This document shows positions 24,971-38,754 of a stretch of 64,000 nt of DNA, piece by piece. How positions within the stretch are numbered: position 1 is the stretch's first letter; each line of letters starts with the position of its first letter. The notes beneath the pieces are model-generated. The model did no database searches and was not told the origin of the DNA. It saw only the letters and a list, made by a program, of their open reading frames with translations. This stretch comes from Schistosoma mansoni (taxonomy: Eukaryota; Platyhelminthes; Trematoda; Strigeidida; Schistosomatidae): contig NC_031495.1 in NCBI RefSeq assembly GCF_000237925.1, positions 23,826,872 to 23,890,871 of the forward strand. The letters are read 5' to 3'. Both the position numbers and the translations under genes were made by a program.

Positions 24971-25017
24971 ATCAGTGTATTGTTTTGCACAATGTTTTTG
25001 TTCTTTATGTAGTTCAC

Positions 25018-25018
25018 C

Positions 25019-25061
<43 letters not shown>
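25018..25061. repeat. (TA)n microsatellite
   Basis: About 21 uninterrupted TA repeats. Self-complementary, so it may vary in length between individuals. Confidence 0.9.
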
Positions 25062-25063
<2 letters not shown>

Positions 25064-25817
25064 TTATCTCGTTTCAATTCACGTTAGTCAATGCATTTTG
25101 AAAGTCATCAAAATCAGGATGTATTATCGAATATCTGTAGCTTTCTGTTGTTCGTGAAAATAGCTTTTAAGCCGTGGAATAGTACAAAAAAGACTAAAAG
25201 AAATACTTCCAAATTGTCGCTACTCCGAATATTTGGGTTGCACTATGGAATAGGTTTACAAAAGCCCATGGGATATTCCGTATCTATAGCAAATAATGGC
25301 TGTAAAGTGTATCTCAAGTGTTCTGAAGTTTTCACTCAAAGATTATATGCCACTGTGTATCATGTATGGCTTTTAGTTTCTTAAACGTACTCAACCCAAA
25401 TGTGACAAATTATGAATCTGATAGTCCAATGGGGAGATATTTTGGGTAGAATAGGTATACATGGATTATTAATCTCTCTGACTACTAGTATGCCTTTTGG
25501 TGGATGGCAGGAATTTTATACATTTTATGGGTAGTCACAAAATCCTTCACCGGCTTTTTTTTAACGAATGGTCGTAAAATAAACTAGTGACTAACCATTG
25601 TTAATATTAGGTTGTTGCGAATAAGTATATCTTCTGCTATAATTATCAGTTCTGCAATTAGGAATAGTTGTACTGCTCTATGGGCTCATCCCTCCTGATG
25701 AAATCAAAGTAGAATCTCAATTGCGCAGTTAAGGAATATAAATCTCTATGCAAACACTAGTTCGCAGGTACGCCTAAACAGTCTATCACAATGGGGATTT
25801 GAAGAGATTGCAGTAAT

Positions 25818-26005
25818 TTTGATAGTTGAATTCATGAGTCGATCCAAGTCACAACCATTGAAAACCTGAATGCACTGGATGGTGATTTCGTTCTAGTATG
25901 GGACTTCTCAGTAGTGCTCATCCACGATCTTACAAGTGGGACTCAAACCCAGGACTTTCAATTTCATACGCAAACGCTTAAACTCTAGACCACTAAGCCG
26001 TGATA
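25818..26005 (-). repeat. tRNA-headed SINE, ribozyme family 2, degenerate
   Basis: On the minus strand: CGGCTTAGTGGTCTAGAG (A-box-like), CTGGGTTTGAGTCCC (B-box-like), then GCACTACTGAGAAGTCCC, GAACGAAATCACCATC and CAGTGC, the layout of a hammerhead (expected core CTGAGGA then GAAA, stem I GCACTG/CAGTGC). The core reads CTGAGAA, so cleavage is doubtful. Forms an inverted pair with 26092-26284. Confidence 0.65.
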
Positions 26006-26091
26006 CGTGTCGGGTAGAGACAAGTATCTACCTGAGACAATGTACGAGTGGTTTCTGAAGATCATGGATCAACTGAAGTTAGACATTAACA

Positions 26092-26284
26092 CCGGCTCAG
26101 TGGTCTGAGGGTTAGTCTTTTGCGTGCGAGACCGAAGGCCCTTGGTTCGAGTCCTGAATGAGGGATCGTGGATGCGCACTGATGGGAAGTCCCATACTAG
26201 GGCGAAACGACCGTGCAGTTCTCCCAGGTTTTCAATGGCGGTCGAGCTTAGATTGACTCATAAATTCAACTATTAAAATCAGAT
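26092..26284 (+). repeat. tRNA-headed SINE, ribozyme family 2
   Basis: CCGGCTCAGTGGTCTGAGG (A-box-like) and TTGGTTCGAGTCC (B-box-like). Then GCGCACTGATGGGAAGTCCC, CATACTAGGGCGAAACG and GTGCAGTTC, a hammerhead-like segment whose first core block is damaged. The tail ends GACTCATAAATTCAACTATT, the inverse of the left end of the copy at 25818. Confidence 0.7.
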
Positions 26285-26289
26285 GAAGG

Positions 26290-29200
26290 CAGAAGTATTT
26301 TAGATTTTAGATAAACAATGTGATTTGGAACAGGAAAATGATCTCCAGTAAATCTGAAGAAAATATGGTACAGATCATAAGGGCCATTGCTTTTTCAGCA
26401 TTCACCAAAAAAGAGTCATTACACAGGTTATATATTTCTGGCTAACTACCCTTATTCTGAACGTTCTCCGAGACTAAAACTGCTTAAAGTTACCCAAAGA
26501 ACTTAACTTATATAAAACGCTAGTAATTAAATTTTGACATTGAGCACTTAAGGCTTCACTGTAAACCAAAGGAATAACCCTACACTTGGATATTGGGATG
26601 TTGAAAAGTGTATATATTAACAAATTATTCATCAGGACACTCGTCTAACTTTATGAGTTTGGGTGTTCTTAAATGGAGTTATTGACCAATCAGTAAAATC
26701 ATGAAGGACTTTAGCCAGTTTGTTCGTTTTCATTTCTCCTGCTACTAAACTCAAAAGAAACCCATTAAACTAATTAGGTAAAAACGTCAAAGCAAACGCG
26801 AGTATGACAATTCATGAAACAGTTCTTTTCAATCATGGTACAATTTACACAGTTGTCTCTGACAACCGATTATAAAATCTTTCACTGACGTTATATGAAT
26901 CTTTGCTTCACAAGTTCATCAATTGCACTTTTGTTACAGACGACGATTTTCGGCCTATTTAATTATGTCCAGGTCACAGTTAAGTCTTGTGAAGTAAGAG
27001 ATTTTTAGTGAAAATGAAACTATAAATGCTGTCACTCATTTTACCAGTATTTATTCGAGCGTCAAATAGCACTTATAATCTCTTCGACATGTCACTTCTC
27101 CTGTTTGTACTAAATACAAAAAAAATATTAAAGCAACCGAAAATATATCCTTGTTGATTTCAATGTAATCATATAAGATTTTACTGACGCAGTATGAAGC
27201 AATCGCTGCCTCTTGATCAGAATATATCTTCTTCTAGAGCTTGGTCAGAAAAGATGGTTCTAGTAAACACACAATAACTAACTTAAGGTAACTGTAAGTA
27301 AACGCTCCTGATGTGGATGAAAAATTCAGTATTGGAATAGTGAAATCTATATTACTCATTTTACGCAGTAATGTTCAAACTAGGACTTATCGCGTTATCC
27401 TTAAAAGTGATTACGTCGAAGTTAGTCGCTGTTTATATTGAATAGAGTAAATGACGTAGCCTGTAAATTTGAGTGAAAGATTTACGAATATCAAAAATAT
27501 TACAATGTTACTTGAAGTCGTAACTGTTCAAACTTGAGATGCCTTCCTTTTTAACAACAGATTTTCCATTTTATCTCCTTTGAATCATATCAGCTAACAG
27601 AGTATAAGAAACTAAGTGCTACCTTAAAACCTAGTTTCACGTATATAATTTACACTACCTAATAATAAGTATAAATGATTTATTTTTATAGTAAACAGCA
27701 GTTTCATTGAATACACGCGTTTCCTCCTATCTAAGACTCAACAATTTTACATACTTGGATCCTAGTGTTGATGCACTTGGAAGCAAACGTAATGCATTTA
27801 CAATACAATGAGCTTCTGAGTCTAGATAGCAACTAACATGTGCGGTCTTCATTGTTTGTATAAGTGTGTGCTTCTACATTCAGGAGTGATTTTCAATCTG
27901 TGTAGACGTACACACACCTTGAGCTGATGGTAAACTCAGTCAAAAGATATAATAAAAACTTGTAACTAATAGTAATATCAGGCCATCTGCTTTGGATGCA
28001 CATATACCAAAACAAATTGGTCGAAGTCCCATCTGGCATAGTAGAACTTTTACGAATAATAATTATAAATAATAACTGTGGGGGGCTTTTATTATTTACC
28101 AGCCATACCAAACGTGTAGAACGATTACACTTCAATCAGATCGTAATATTTTCAGATAGAAGAATGTGATTTGGAAAACAGCTATATTTGAAATAGATTA
28201 GCCATTATGGTTGTCATGGATTTCAGGGGGGATACAGTGGCAGGGAAAGCTACCGCAAATTTCCTAGTCATATTTTACGTTTTTTGAAAGTGAATAGTTT
28301 TATCACCTTTAATTCGTAAGCAAACGTCTGAAATCGGGCTTTTTAGCCAATAATCAAAAGCATTAGGTCAAAGTGTCGATCATATTGTATATTTACCAAA
28401 TTAATTATAATAATGCAGTGAATTTACTCAATGAAAACCCGAATGAGCTTACAAACTAATAGGTTCTTTCAAATAATCACCAGACTACTCACAAGTAAGT
28501 GATAAACTCACTCAAAATGTTTACTGGGGCCCAGTCTTCTTGTAATCATTTTAACTGAATAGTCGTGCCATTGTACACGAAAAATCATGAGGGAAGGTTG
28601 AAAATCTCACACTGCTGATGAATTAACATAGTCTGTTCAGTGAACTCATGAATTACCGAGGTTGTTAATGATGCAAATAATTACACAATCCATTAATATT
28701 ATCATATTCAAACGTCCATCACCTCAATTCAGTTTGATCGTAGTTCCCCCATGTGGTAATACTGTGTATAAATGATTGAATTGTATTTTAAGACTGATGT
28801 TATTTTTGAAAATTGTTCAGAGACTTGTTTTTGCAGATGTAAATCCTCAGCGCACCGGTCTTTCGTGTTGCCATTTTGCGTCGTGGGAATTGAAGTGTTC
28901 CTGTTTCCTATTATAAGTAGTAGGATCGAGGAACTTTAGTGGTTCCCGATTGTCAAGTAAGTGCAGTAAAACTACATACTCAACAAAGTCGACACATACA
29001 TAAAAGCTAAGACTCCCCAGATATAACAGCTACCCAGTTGCAACAGTCTCGATGGACCCAATTTTCAAGTTATAACAGTGGCGTTTAGCTGGATATAACA
29101 TATTTAAATAATATAGTTAAAATGAAACAGCATTACGGTTACTTTTTATTTGGAATCTTTCTTCAGTTAACGGTATTGCAGGATAATGAGCTCATGTCGT
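26290..29200. other. no gene recognised
   Basis: AT-rich with many stops on both strands. I found neither coding exons nor a recognisable repeat. It is intergenic, or intron of a gene not visible here. Confidence 0.4.
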
Positions 29201-29204
29201 CGAT

Positions 29205-29395
29205 TGTAGTTTACATCAAGAACCGCTGAAAACTGGAAAGCACTGGACAACTGTTTCGTTACAACAAAATACGTCTCAGCAGTGTGCATCTATGACCCCA
29301 CAAGGGATTGAACTCGGAACATTCACGCTTCGACACAAGCGTCAAATTCTCGTATTACTTAGTCAGTATTCTACGGTTTCAATTCCAAACATTGG
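29205..29395 (-). repeat. tRNA-headed SINE, ribozyme family 2, old
   Basis: On the minus strand a decayed tRNA-like head is followed by CACACTGCTGAGACG, TAACGAAACAG, TTGTC and CAGTGC, in the order of a hammerhead core, with stem II lost. Inverse orientation to the copy at about 29540-29705. Confidence 0.6.
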
Positions 29396-29539
29396 TTAAT
29401 CAGATGTCTATCAGTGTATAACATCTAGAGATAATTTTCAGGGTTTTAGTGAGAAGCCAGGGCTAGTAGAGTGATGGAGTCTCCCACCAATATCAATGGG
29501 TGATGTTTATGCAATATCGAAAATTAACTGAAGTAAGGA

Positions 29540-29705
29540 ATGTAAACCAAATGGTCAAGCGCTCGCCTCTAGGAGATCCTAGTTTAGATACCCAACTTGT
29601 TTTAGGGTGCACACTGCTGAGGAGTTCCATACTAGGGCGAAATAGCCTGTTTGTGCTTCCTAGTTCCCAGTGGGTGTTTAGTTGCAGTCATTTTGTGTAA
29701 TAAAC
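29540..29705 (+). repeat. tRNA-headed SINE, ribozyme family 2, core retained
   Basis: A decayed head (AATGGTCAAGCGCTCGCC) is followed at about 29610-29660 by GCACACTGCTGAGGA, GTTCCATACTAGGGC and GAAATAGCC. Both hammerhead core blocks, CTGAGGA and GAAA, are intact and stem II pairs with G-U wobbles. The cleavage triplet appears to be GTT rather than GTC, and stem I is imperfect. Confidence 0.6.
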
Positions 29706-29709
29706 TACA

Positions 29710-30377
29710 GATTTCTATTTAACTTCTTAGTTTCAAGTTTCATTTTAATTTAATCCTGAATGGTTGGAACTTAAATAGTGTAAGTACTACGTGTAATTCG
29801 ATAAATTGTTTATTCAGTAATTAATATACTGCTTCCTTTAAATCAGCATGCAAATTTGAAAAAATCACATTACATGAGATAAGAATAGTCCTTACTAATC
29901 CCTAATAAATTACAGCCAAAAAAAGGAATTTTTCGATTATATATATCAACTGAAATACCCACCTATTATTCGACTAGTTAGTTGGGTTGATCCAGTAGAA
30001 CACATCTGTGTGAACAAGAGACAATCAGTGTTAATTATGCTTAAAATAATAAATACTACGGATTTTTCAACGAATCAACTAGGAGAGACATTAAAGTCGA
30101 AAATTATCGTCAGTAAACTTGATAGTATTTCAGAAAACCATGACTATTTAAATTGCATTCGCGAGAAAAAGGAATACTATGAAGAATTATAGGTTGAAGT
30201 GATTAATTGCATTTGTATTTATAAAATAAGCCAGACATATGAAAAGATCAAAGCTACATATCTATATAACACATATGCATACCACCAATCGTCCATTTGC
30301 ATCTTCCGGTGTGTTCTGCAATCTGAACTGTCTCCTTAACTGGTCTCGAAGTGTTCTACCAACGTCATACTTTTGAT
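29710..30377. other. no gene recognised
   Basis: AT-rich; the short open frame at 30010-30192 resembles nothing I know. Confidence 0.35.
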
Positions 30378-30645
30378 TCATAAATAGTTTATTTTCAACC
30401 CGAACCTACCCTGACAATATGATTCATTATCCGGTGTTGTATATTTCACATTATTTTCCTTAATATTTTTGTTTTCTCTTATCTCACAATTTGTCTAATT
30501 GATCTTTCATTTTTCTTAGACAAATATTCCTAACTAGCATATGTGTAATCAGATTGTTTAAAATTGATTAATCCAATATATCACATAGTTCTGATAATCT
30601 ATGCCTATGTCCTATCGCATTATCCAAATTTATCAAAGGGGCTGA
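30378..30645 (+). mobile_element. PLE 3' untranslated end, fossil fragment
   Basis: Aligns by eye with 16340-16606: AACCTACCCTG, then ATATGTGTAATCAGATTGTT, AATATATCACATAGTTCTG and AAATTTATCAAAG. Diverged from the copy at 14-16 kb, so it is an older insertion of the same or a sister family. Confidence 0.7.
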
Positions 30646-32985
30646 TTATCTTATAAAATACTTGTATAAAAATTTCAGACCTCTAAACTAATTTAAAATG
30701 AAATATCAGGTGCATGAGTGAACAGTTAATGATGATATTCTTCATGGTTAAAAAATGTTTTCTCAGCATGAAATAACAGTAAGCTTAATTCATTCCATGA
30801 TCCAAATCCAGAACACCTTATTGACGAACTTTGGATGGAAACTTTGTGTATTAAAACATTACACACAACTTTATTTATCTTAAAATTACAAGAGATAATA
30901 TTTCCCACACATTTATTTATCTCGCAATATTCTTGGATGATTGAGCTGATATTTTTTTAAGATGACAGTTGGTTGTTTGAAAAGACAGAGAACGAAGTAT
31001 AGTCAACAACCAACTGACAACAATCATATCAATCAGTCATTATCTACTCGTGGTAAATAATATTTGATTGAAAATACAATAAATAATGAAGTATGATATT
31101 GTCAATAATTGAATTTTTAACGTGTGACATCATTGTATTTCCTTGTGTTTACAAAATCTGTGACATTAATTTCTAGGGTGTGATAATTCATTATTTGAAT
31201 AATACAAACATCTGTTATTTTATTGTTCTTTGATATCAAGAATATTGAATTCCCTATTTATGTAATTTTATTTCATGTTTACACCGACGACGACGACCAT
31301 ACTGATCTAATGAATTTAGCGAACTTCCTAATTATTTTCTATATTCATCCATAGAATTGACTAACTAAATACACTACGTAACATCTAAGGTAGTTTACCA
31401 TTACAGTAGAAGTTAATTGGACATCAGTAGAATACAAAACGATTCTATTATGTTACATTAAGTTAACTTTTAATGGTTAAAACAATTAATCATCATCAAT
31501 CTTATAAAGAACCATAAATGGATAAAGTCATTTATTTATAAAGCTCACTTGAATGTAATAAAAGTCATCTTACTGTTATTGACTAATGATTAAAATTATT
31601 TCCTTACAAACTATTTGTTTCCTTTTACTACTAATAAGTTGAATATTGTCTCTATCTACTTCTTTCATATTGTCAGTTATACTAATGTTATAGTGTATTA
31701 GGCTTTAAATCAAATGCAGAATATACATTTGTCTAGAAAATTTATGTACATATTTTTTACTATCATATTCAAAACAACTTTAATCTATAAAGTGTTTTTG
31801 TCTAATTGTTCAATTGTCTATCAGATATGTTTACAAATACAGTAATAAACATAATATCAGGTGATAAATGTACATAGTTTCAAAAGTAAACAAACCTTGA
31901 AATTGAATAGAAAATCACATTTCAATTAATCCTTTACACAATTTGTATCTACCAACCAATTATCGTGAAATAAATCTATTGACCTTGGGACTTATTATTA
32001 TTATTATTATTTATAAATATATAAAAAGTATACCATGTGTATGAACGTTAACTTCATGTAGACTACATCTTTTCTTTCATCCAGACTAGTATACAGATAT
32101 TGAACCAAATGATTCACAACAAGATGATGTCTTTACAGATAAATCCATGCTTTCAAACAATTTATTGTCTCTATTATTATTATCATTATTCTTAATATAA
32201 TTGTGACTGGAAATTCTTGTTTGCAAGACCAAAACATGTGAAAAATATTTAGGATGATATTTTAATAGACAATTAGTTAACATAAAATAACAGTTTATGG
32301 ATTATATTAACATGGTAGATAAAAGTAGATCAGAGAAATTAGAGACAAAACTACTTCAGTCACTGGAACATCATAAACCTGAAAGAAAATTCCCTATGGA
32401 CCCTGAACGGTACGTTCATAACTTAAATAGTAAACAGACAAAAAATGACTTAGATATATTGATGTTTCAGTTATTTTAAAGAAAATAGATTCTAATCGAT
32501 TTCCATTCATATCTGTAATACAGCTGTTTCATTAGTCAATAATTTACTAAATTCTGTTGTAAGTGAATCGATGTCTATTTTATAAGTGTGTTTGAAAAGG
32601 GGAACCACCAAAAAGGTGACTATCAAAAAAGTGTGTATGAATGAATACGAGCATCAAAAGGGAAGATTACATCATCAAGGGTTTTAAATTTAGTCGGTTT
32701 ACCATCTGACCCTTTGTCTCTACTTTCAACAAATACTATAACTTTTCAAATTCTGCAACAATTCATTGTTCTTATTTCCCCAGTTATATTATCTTATACA
32801 TCTATTTCGGACAGCGAAGCTGAGCATCTAGTTTACTTGCCTAATAATTAATATAAGGTTTTACATCAGTGTCTCTTCACTCACTATCAAATTTAATTTT
32901 GATATGATATTCGCAACCTACTTATTTCAAGCAATATTTACAATATTTATAAATGAATACGAATTGTCTGATGCCATAGACTATT
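30646..32985. other. no gene recognised
   Basis: Very AT-rich, with short runs of ATT repeats (about 31990). Short open frames at 32086-32283 and 32297-32479 lack any recognisable similarity. Confidence 0.35.
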
Positions 32986-32989
32986 CGCG

Positions 32990-33270
32990 TTTTAGTCAAG
33001 GATTTTTGAAGCTGACCAAATTATGGCGCTAATGGGTGACTTTGAGATTCTTCTAAATAATACCCTATTTGTTTTACCAATGTATGAGCTACTCCGAAAA
33101 GAGTATATGAAACTGGAGTTAACTAAAGGAGGTCTTTTATCTGAGTTAGACTCTCTAAGTAGACTTTCTTTTTCATAGATGATAATTGAGTTGAAAGTAG
33201 GGAAGGTCATTTCAGTACTTGGCTGTAATCTATGTTTATCATGTATGCAAGAATAAATCCCATTTTTCAC
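32990..33270 (-). mobile_element. GIY-YIG nuclease remnant, probably PLE-type
   Basis: The frame reads TFPTFNSIIIYEKESLLRES, later SSSYIGKTNRVLFRRISKS. YIGKTNR followed by a basic helix matches the YIGRxxR block of PLE endonucleases. No RT was recognised next to it. The Cys pairs and the catalytic region are decayed. Confidence 0.5.
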
Positions 33271-36200
33271 ACAAACGTACCTCCATATGATTTATTAGGA
33301 ATTGAACTAAAGTGATAAATAAGTTTGCAAATACTTGTAGAATGTAATTGATATTTTTTAATAATCAGTCAAATGCAGATATGAATTGAATAATAAGATG
33401 ATTACCAGAAAAACTATTGTCCCACCTTATAAAGTTGCAGAACTTGCACCATTATGGTTTATTCTTGAAATATTTGTGGTGTTTATACTACTCGATGATT
33501 CCTTTGTACCTGATTACGCAGCTAATTTGAATTCAAAATTTAATACATTCAGTTGTTCTATCGAATTTTACATGCCTTAAGTTCGACGCATGACAAAATA
33601 GCATCAGCTAGAAATATTCCTAAAATAGCAGTCACAGCCAATTTATCAATCTTCAATAGTATACACAGTTCTATATATAATTTTGAAAATATTTGTCTTC
33701 TCAATGTATTATTCAAATTTCCCATAATACCGAAATGCTATAAGCACTTCTAATGTATTTATTTCTTCCGAAATACATTTACAATAACAAGATTAGATTA
33801 TGTTGTGTTCATGGACTTTAGTCGGACAGAATGCAATCATACAGGAAATGAATTCTGTACCACAAACATAACATCAATAATACGTCGATTAGATGAATTA
33901 TGAAATGTTAATTGTTGGTTGACAGAGTGAAGTAATGTTGTTGGTATGTGGAGTTGTGTTATTCCAAACGACCAATTTATCAATTTTCCAATGCTTCTAT
34001 GTAATCCATTCTCATATCTAGTTGAATATATTAAATAGTTTACACTTGACATTAATTCATTTGAATGTTAGTCATGAGAATTTAGTGATGTTTGTTGGGA
34101 TGCGAATGCTTAAAGATCGGATAATAATCTGAACAATATGTTCGTTGGAACTCATCAGTAAGAACGTGTCTCCAGACGACCATTTAAAATAAAAATATAG
34201 CACATGAGTTATCGATTTAGTTAGACTTATGACCACATTAAAATTTAGTAGACAGATTCCGATCAGCACTAAGGACTAGACAAATGTGACTTTGGTTATA
34301 AATCAGGGATGAATCGATGTAACTTGATTCAAGGTTAGTAACAATCAACCTGAGTTCTTTCTCATCTTTCTTTTCTGTACGGTGAAAACATGTTAATTTA
34401 TTGACATTTTTGTCACATACCAAAAATATAAGATGCCAATATTTGTAGGTATGTAAATTAAGTGAAGGAATGTTTAGTTTTCTTAAGAATGATAACTATG
34501 AAGTGTAATTGAAATATTTAATAAGATATGTCGTCTAAGTCTTAGAATTTTATGCTGATAACATGTTTTAATGAATTGCAAATGAAATTTAAAGTATTTC
34601 TTAGTTTTAAATGTAAAGTAAAAGTGTAGAAAATACTAAGAGAAATTCACCAAAATTAATATGATTCATAATCAATAACATAAGTTTAGAGTTCTCTCGA
34701 AATGTTCACAGATAAATGGTTACTTGATATATGATGGTATGTTATATCAAATCAGTTGATAACAAACAGGTTTACTGATAAAAGCAACTGAGGTTTTTTT
34801 TTCTCTTGCAAAATTTATGACAGAATCTTAAATCATTCCTTAATAGTCTTCTGAGGTACTTCTTTTGAAGTTCCAATCAAAAGTCATTATTTGTGAACGT
34901 AATCAAGTAGGACCATGATGACCACTAACAAACAACTTTAGATGATGGGATGAGGGATACGTTGCATTGTTAATGGATCGTTGAGTTTCTAAGTATGAGA
35001 TAAACTATAACAATATTTCACATTATGTGATTTATCAGTGTATATAAATCTAATATGACGGGTGTAATCACAATTTATACCGTACATTGATAATTAGAAT
35101 TAAGATAAACTCTTGATACCAATATCAAGTATATTCTGGTGAAAATCGTTGAAAATGAAAGAGGATTGAGTAACACATGGTTCAGAGGAAAAAACTCATT
35201 TGTTGGGAGTCTAAATAACGAATCTGTGTAGAAATGATCAGACCTACGAACTTGTTACTTTTACTACCGAGAATGCAGTATACTGTTGTTGTTCATTGAA
35301 GTCGCTTCCGTTGATCGATTCACGTTTTCAAATTCAGAAATAACTTTCCCTGTTTAAACCGTTTAGTTTATACAAAGAAAAATATAGCCCATTTCTAAAT
35401 TAATAGGAATTGCTCTTGTCCACTTATCAACGTATTATTTTGCACTTAAAATACATTTTAATATATCTTGAAGCGTATTTATTTCACTTCATGGATTGTT
35501 ACATCCAGCCGTAAAAACGCTATAGCACATCAACCCTGAATACTTCCAATTATTATAAGTTAGATTGAGAAAACCAAACATTGTTTTTAATTGAATCCTA
35601 TGAAAACTCTGAGTTGATTGTCTATTATTCTGATTATTGTTTATTCAAAGTATGAAATAACCGAAATAATTCAGAATTTGAGTAGTGTACTTCAAATTTC
35701 AATCAATGCAGCTTGTACCACAGAAAATAATAAAAAAATACTAGAAATTGATATTATTTGCATTTATTTTGTTCTTTTAAAGACTGACATAACTTAAACA
35801 ATTAACCTTGAAATTACCTGATTGACCCTCCGATAATTAACTAATTAAGCTTAGGTTGTTTGTTTAACCTGCCCAGTCTGTTTATTTAACATTAAAATTC
35901 TGTTGTGACAAAACAGAAGTGAATTGTGAAACTTATTTAGCTCAGCAACTGAAAACTTCTTCAACTAGACAATATTCACCATTTGTTTGATAAAATGCAA
36001 GAATTTCTTCGTTAAATAAGTACTGGTGTGATTGAGAAATTAACATGAAACACATCTTCAACAGGTTGAAAAATCACTACAACAGCCGAATTTTTATGCA
36101 ATTACAATGAACAAAATTTTTTTTAAAGGTGAAAAATAATGACGATGAAAGAAAACTTTTTTTCCCTTTTCACTTAAAGGGAGACATTTAGATCTTCCTA

Positions 36201-36599
36201 TTGCAGAAAAAGGAAAGTGAATATGTATTAGTTATTTGATTACTGTCCTGTAATAGTATAGTCATTAACGTGCAATTCTTTCCTGATAAAGTTTGCTCTT
36301 TTTATCGTTAGGTAGTATAATAAACAATAATTGAACAGGAATTTACTATGAAACCAGACTTATCGGTTCAAATACATGATATACACGTAATTAAACAAAT
36401 TCCTTCATTATGTTAAATCTATTATATCAGAGTATTCTGACGGATTTATTGACTTATTTAAGGATTCACTAAAATCTTAGTTTTTTTTAAGCCCTATGGT
36501 CGATTAACAGACAGTTACTTCCCTTAGTCATTTATCATCATAGAAATACAACAACTCGAGATTAAGAAATGGTAATCAATATGATGTAATTACAAATAC
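33271..36599. other. no gene recognised
   Basis: AT-rich with only short open frames. Nothing supported on either strand. Confidence 0.35.
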
Positions 36600-38480
36600 T
36601 TAAAACTGTTGCCCCTCTTTGGACATAGGCCGGCAACTAGGAATCTCAAACCAGCTCTGTCTTTGGCTCTCTTTTCCACTAGTTGTTAAGCCTATTTCAC
36701 GGTCTTGATATGTGCCTGTAATTCCCATTGACAAATGTTTTTGGATAGGCCTCTTTCACTTCTCCCTTGAAGATTATAGTTTAGGGCTTGCCTTGTGATG
36801 AGAATTGATATTTTGTGAAGCGTACTATCCACCTACAGCATCTTTTCCTGATTTCCTCCTAAGCTGGCAGCTAATTTGTTCTCTGCTAAAGTAGGTTACT
36901 GCTGATGGTGTCTGGTCAATGGATCTGGATTATCTTACGGGGACAGCTGCTTATAACTACCTGCACATTTTTGAAGATGGTGATGGTAGTTCTTCAGATT
37001 TTAGATCCACATGATGGAATTATCTTAACGTTAGTGTTAAAAATTCTAGCTTCGATTTTGGGTAATGTTTCTTTTAAGTTACAGATAATCCTCGATTGTA
37101 TGAACTTAATTCGTGCCTTCACATCTCCAATGATGTTGTCCAGGTATGTTATGGCTTCCAACTCTTTCGGAGCTTCTCCATCAAGTGCGATCTGGTTGAC
37201 ACCCTCTACGTTGTATTTAAGAATCTTGTTTTCTTTCCCTTGTGTATGTTGAGGCCTACTGTAATAGAGGCTGCTGCTACACTAGCCGTCTTTATTGCAC
37301 TTGCTAGTGTGTATGGAATAGAGGAGTTAGATCATCTGCGAAGCCCACATAGTCGAGCTGCATCCAAGCAGTCGACTGTACTCCATGCTTCCCCTCAGAT
37401 GTGGATGTCTTCATAATCCAGTCCACCACCAGAGAAAGGGCGAGAGTAGGTAGTCTTGTCCGACACTCGTCTTCACTTGGAATGCATCTGTCAGCTGTTC
37501 TCCTTGAACTTTACAGTGTATTTTGTAGTATGAATTCCGTATGATGTTGACGACCTTCTCAGGTACACCAGTGTCGAAGGACGTTCCATAAAATTCTTCT
37601 ATCCATGCTGTCAAACACTTTCTCATAGTCTGTGCCTTAGCTTTCATTGCTCTTTTTCGGCTGTTGTTGATGACGGTTTCCCATTCTTCCTTCCTTAACA
37701 ATTTTTCAGGTCATCCATAGGGATCCATTCTTTATTCTGATTCTTCTTCTGGTCCAGGACTTCCTGGAATGCTAAATTTATTGCTTCTGTTTTCCCATTC
37801 CAGCTGTTCTTCATCGTGTCTTCCCTTTTTTCTTGTAGATCTTATAAGATCTAGAACTTGTTTCTGAGAACTACATCAAACTCGCTAAACCTACTAAAAT
37901 CTCAAAGGAAGGCTGTGCTAAATGTTTGTAGTACTATCTATCCAATGTTTCTTCCATTTCGGTTTAGCTTGACCACTAACAGGTGGTGATCTGAAGCTGC
38001 ATCAAACCCTTTCTATGTCCTTACGTCTTCCATGTTACATCTATGTCTATTATCAGGAATTCCAAGTACTTTTCCTGACATTTCTCTACTATGGACTGTA
38101 GTCTATCATAAAACTAGTCTTTATCATCCTGCCTCCAATCATTAGTGAGTGTTTGGCACCAGATTACACCCGTTAAAAACCATTCTTTCTTTGATTTATA
38201 GGATTCTTTTTGGTCTAGGAGCCTCGAGATTCCCATCCTGTAAGCGCATTCGTGTCTCTTTGGATAGTGCCAGTGCAAATCCGCGTGCGTGTTTGACATT
38301 TTTTCTTGATAACCAGAATATAATAACAGTCTATTGAAGTCACTCTTTTCTATCTAAATTGTCCATTGGATTTCACTTATGCCATGTACAGCCAGTTTGT
38401 ATCTTCTCGATGTTGAAGCTGTATGAATGATCCTCCTGGTCTTTCACATTATGTTGACATTCAATGTACCCATATTACTT
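36600..38480 (-). mobile_element. RTE/SR2-like LINE, decayed
   Basis: On the minus strand, in order: endonuclease remnants (YKLAVHGISEIQWT, FYDRLQSIVEKCQEKYL, GFDAASDHHLLVVKLNR), then RT (VVNIIRNSYYKIHCKVQGEQ, LLSPF, STAWMQLDYVGFADDL), ending LRFLVAGLCPKRGN at about 36605. The FADD in place of YADD and the closing GGLCP-type tail are usual for RTE elements. At least several stops and frameshifts interrupt it; the 5' end is approximate. Confidence 0.8.
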
Positions 38481-38754
38481 GTTTTCAAGAGAGGCATCAG
38501 TCTCGTCAACTCTAGATTATAACTCTTTTATATGAAGATCCCTCTATTACCAGAGCAGAGTTTGACTGATTTTCTCTAGCTAGCCTTTTAATAGCTGGGT
38601 TATTGAATGTAACGAACGTGGTAGAAATTCCTGTATCCGTTTACAACATATTTTAGTAGCTATGGCTGGGCTAACATACGAAGATAATAAATTCACTATG
38701 GAGAAAAGTGAAGGTAATGTATTGCAGTCAAAATGATGCACCCAAAATTTACAA

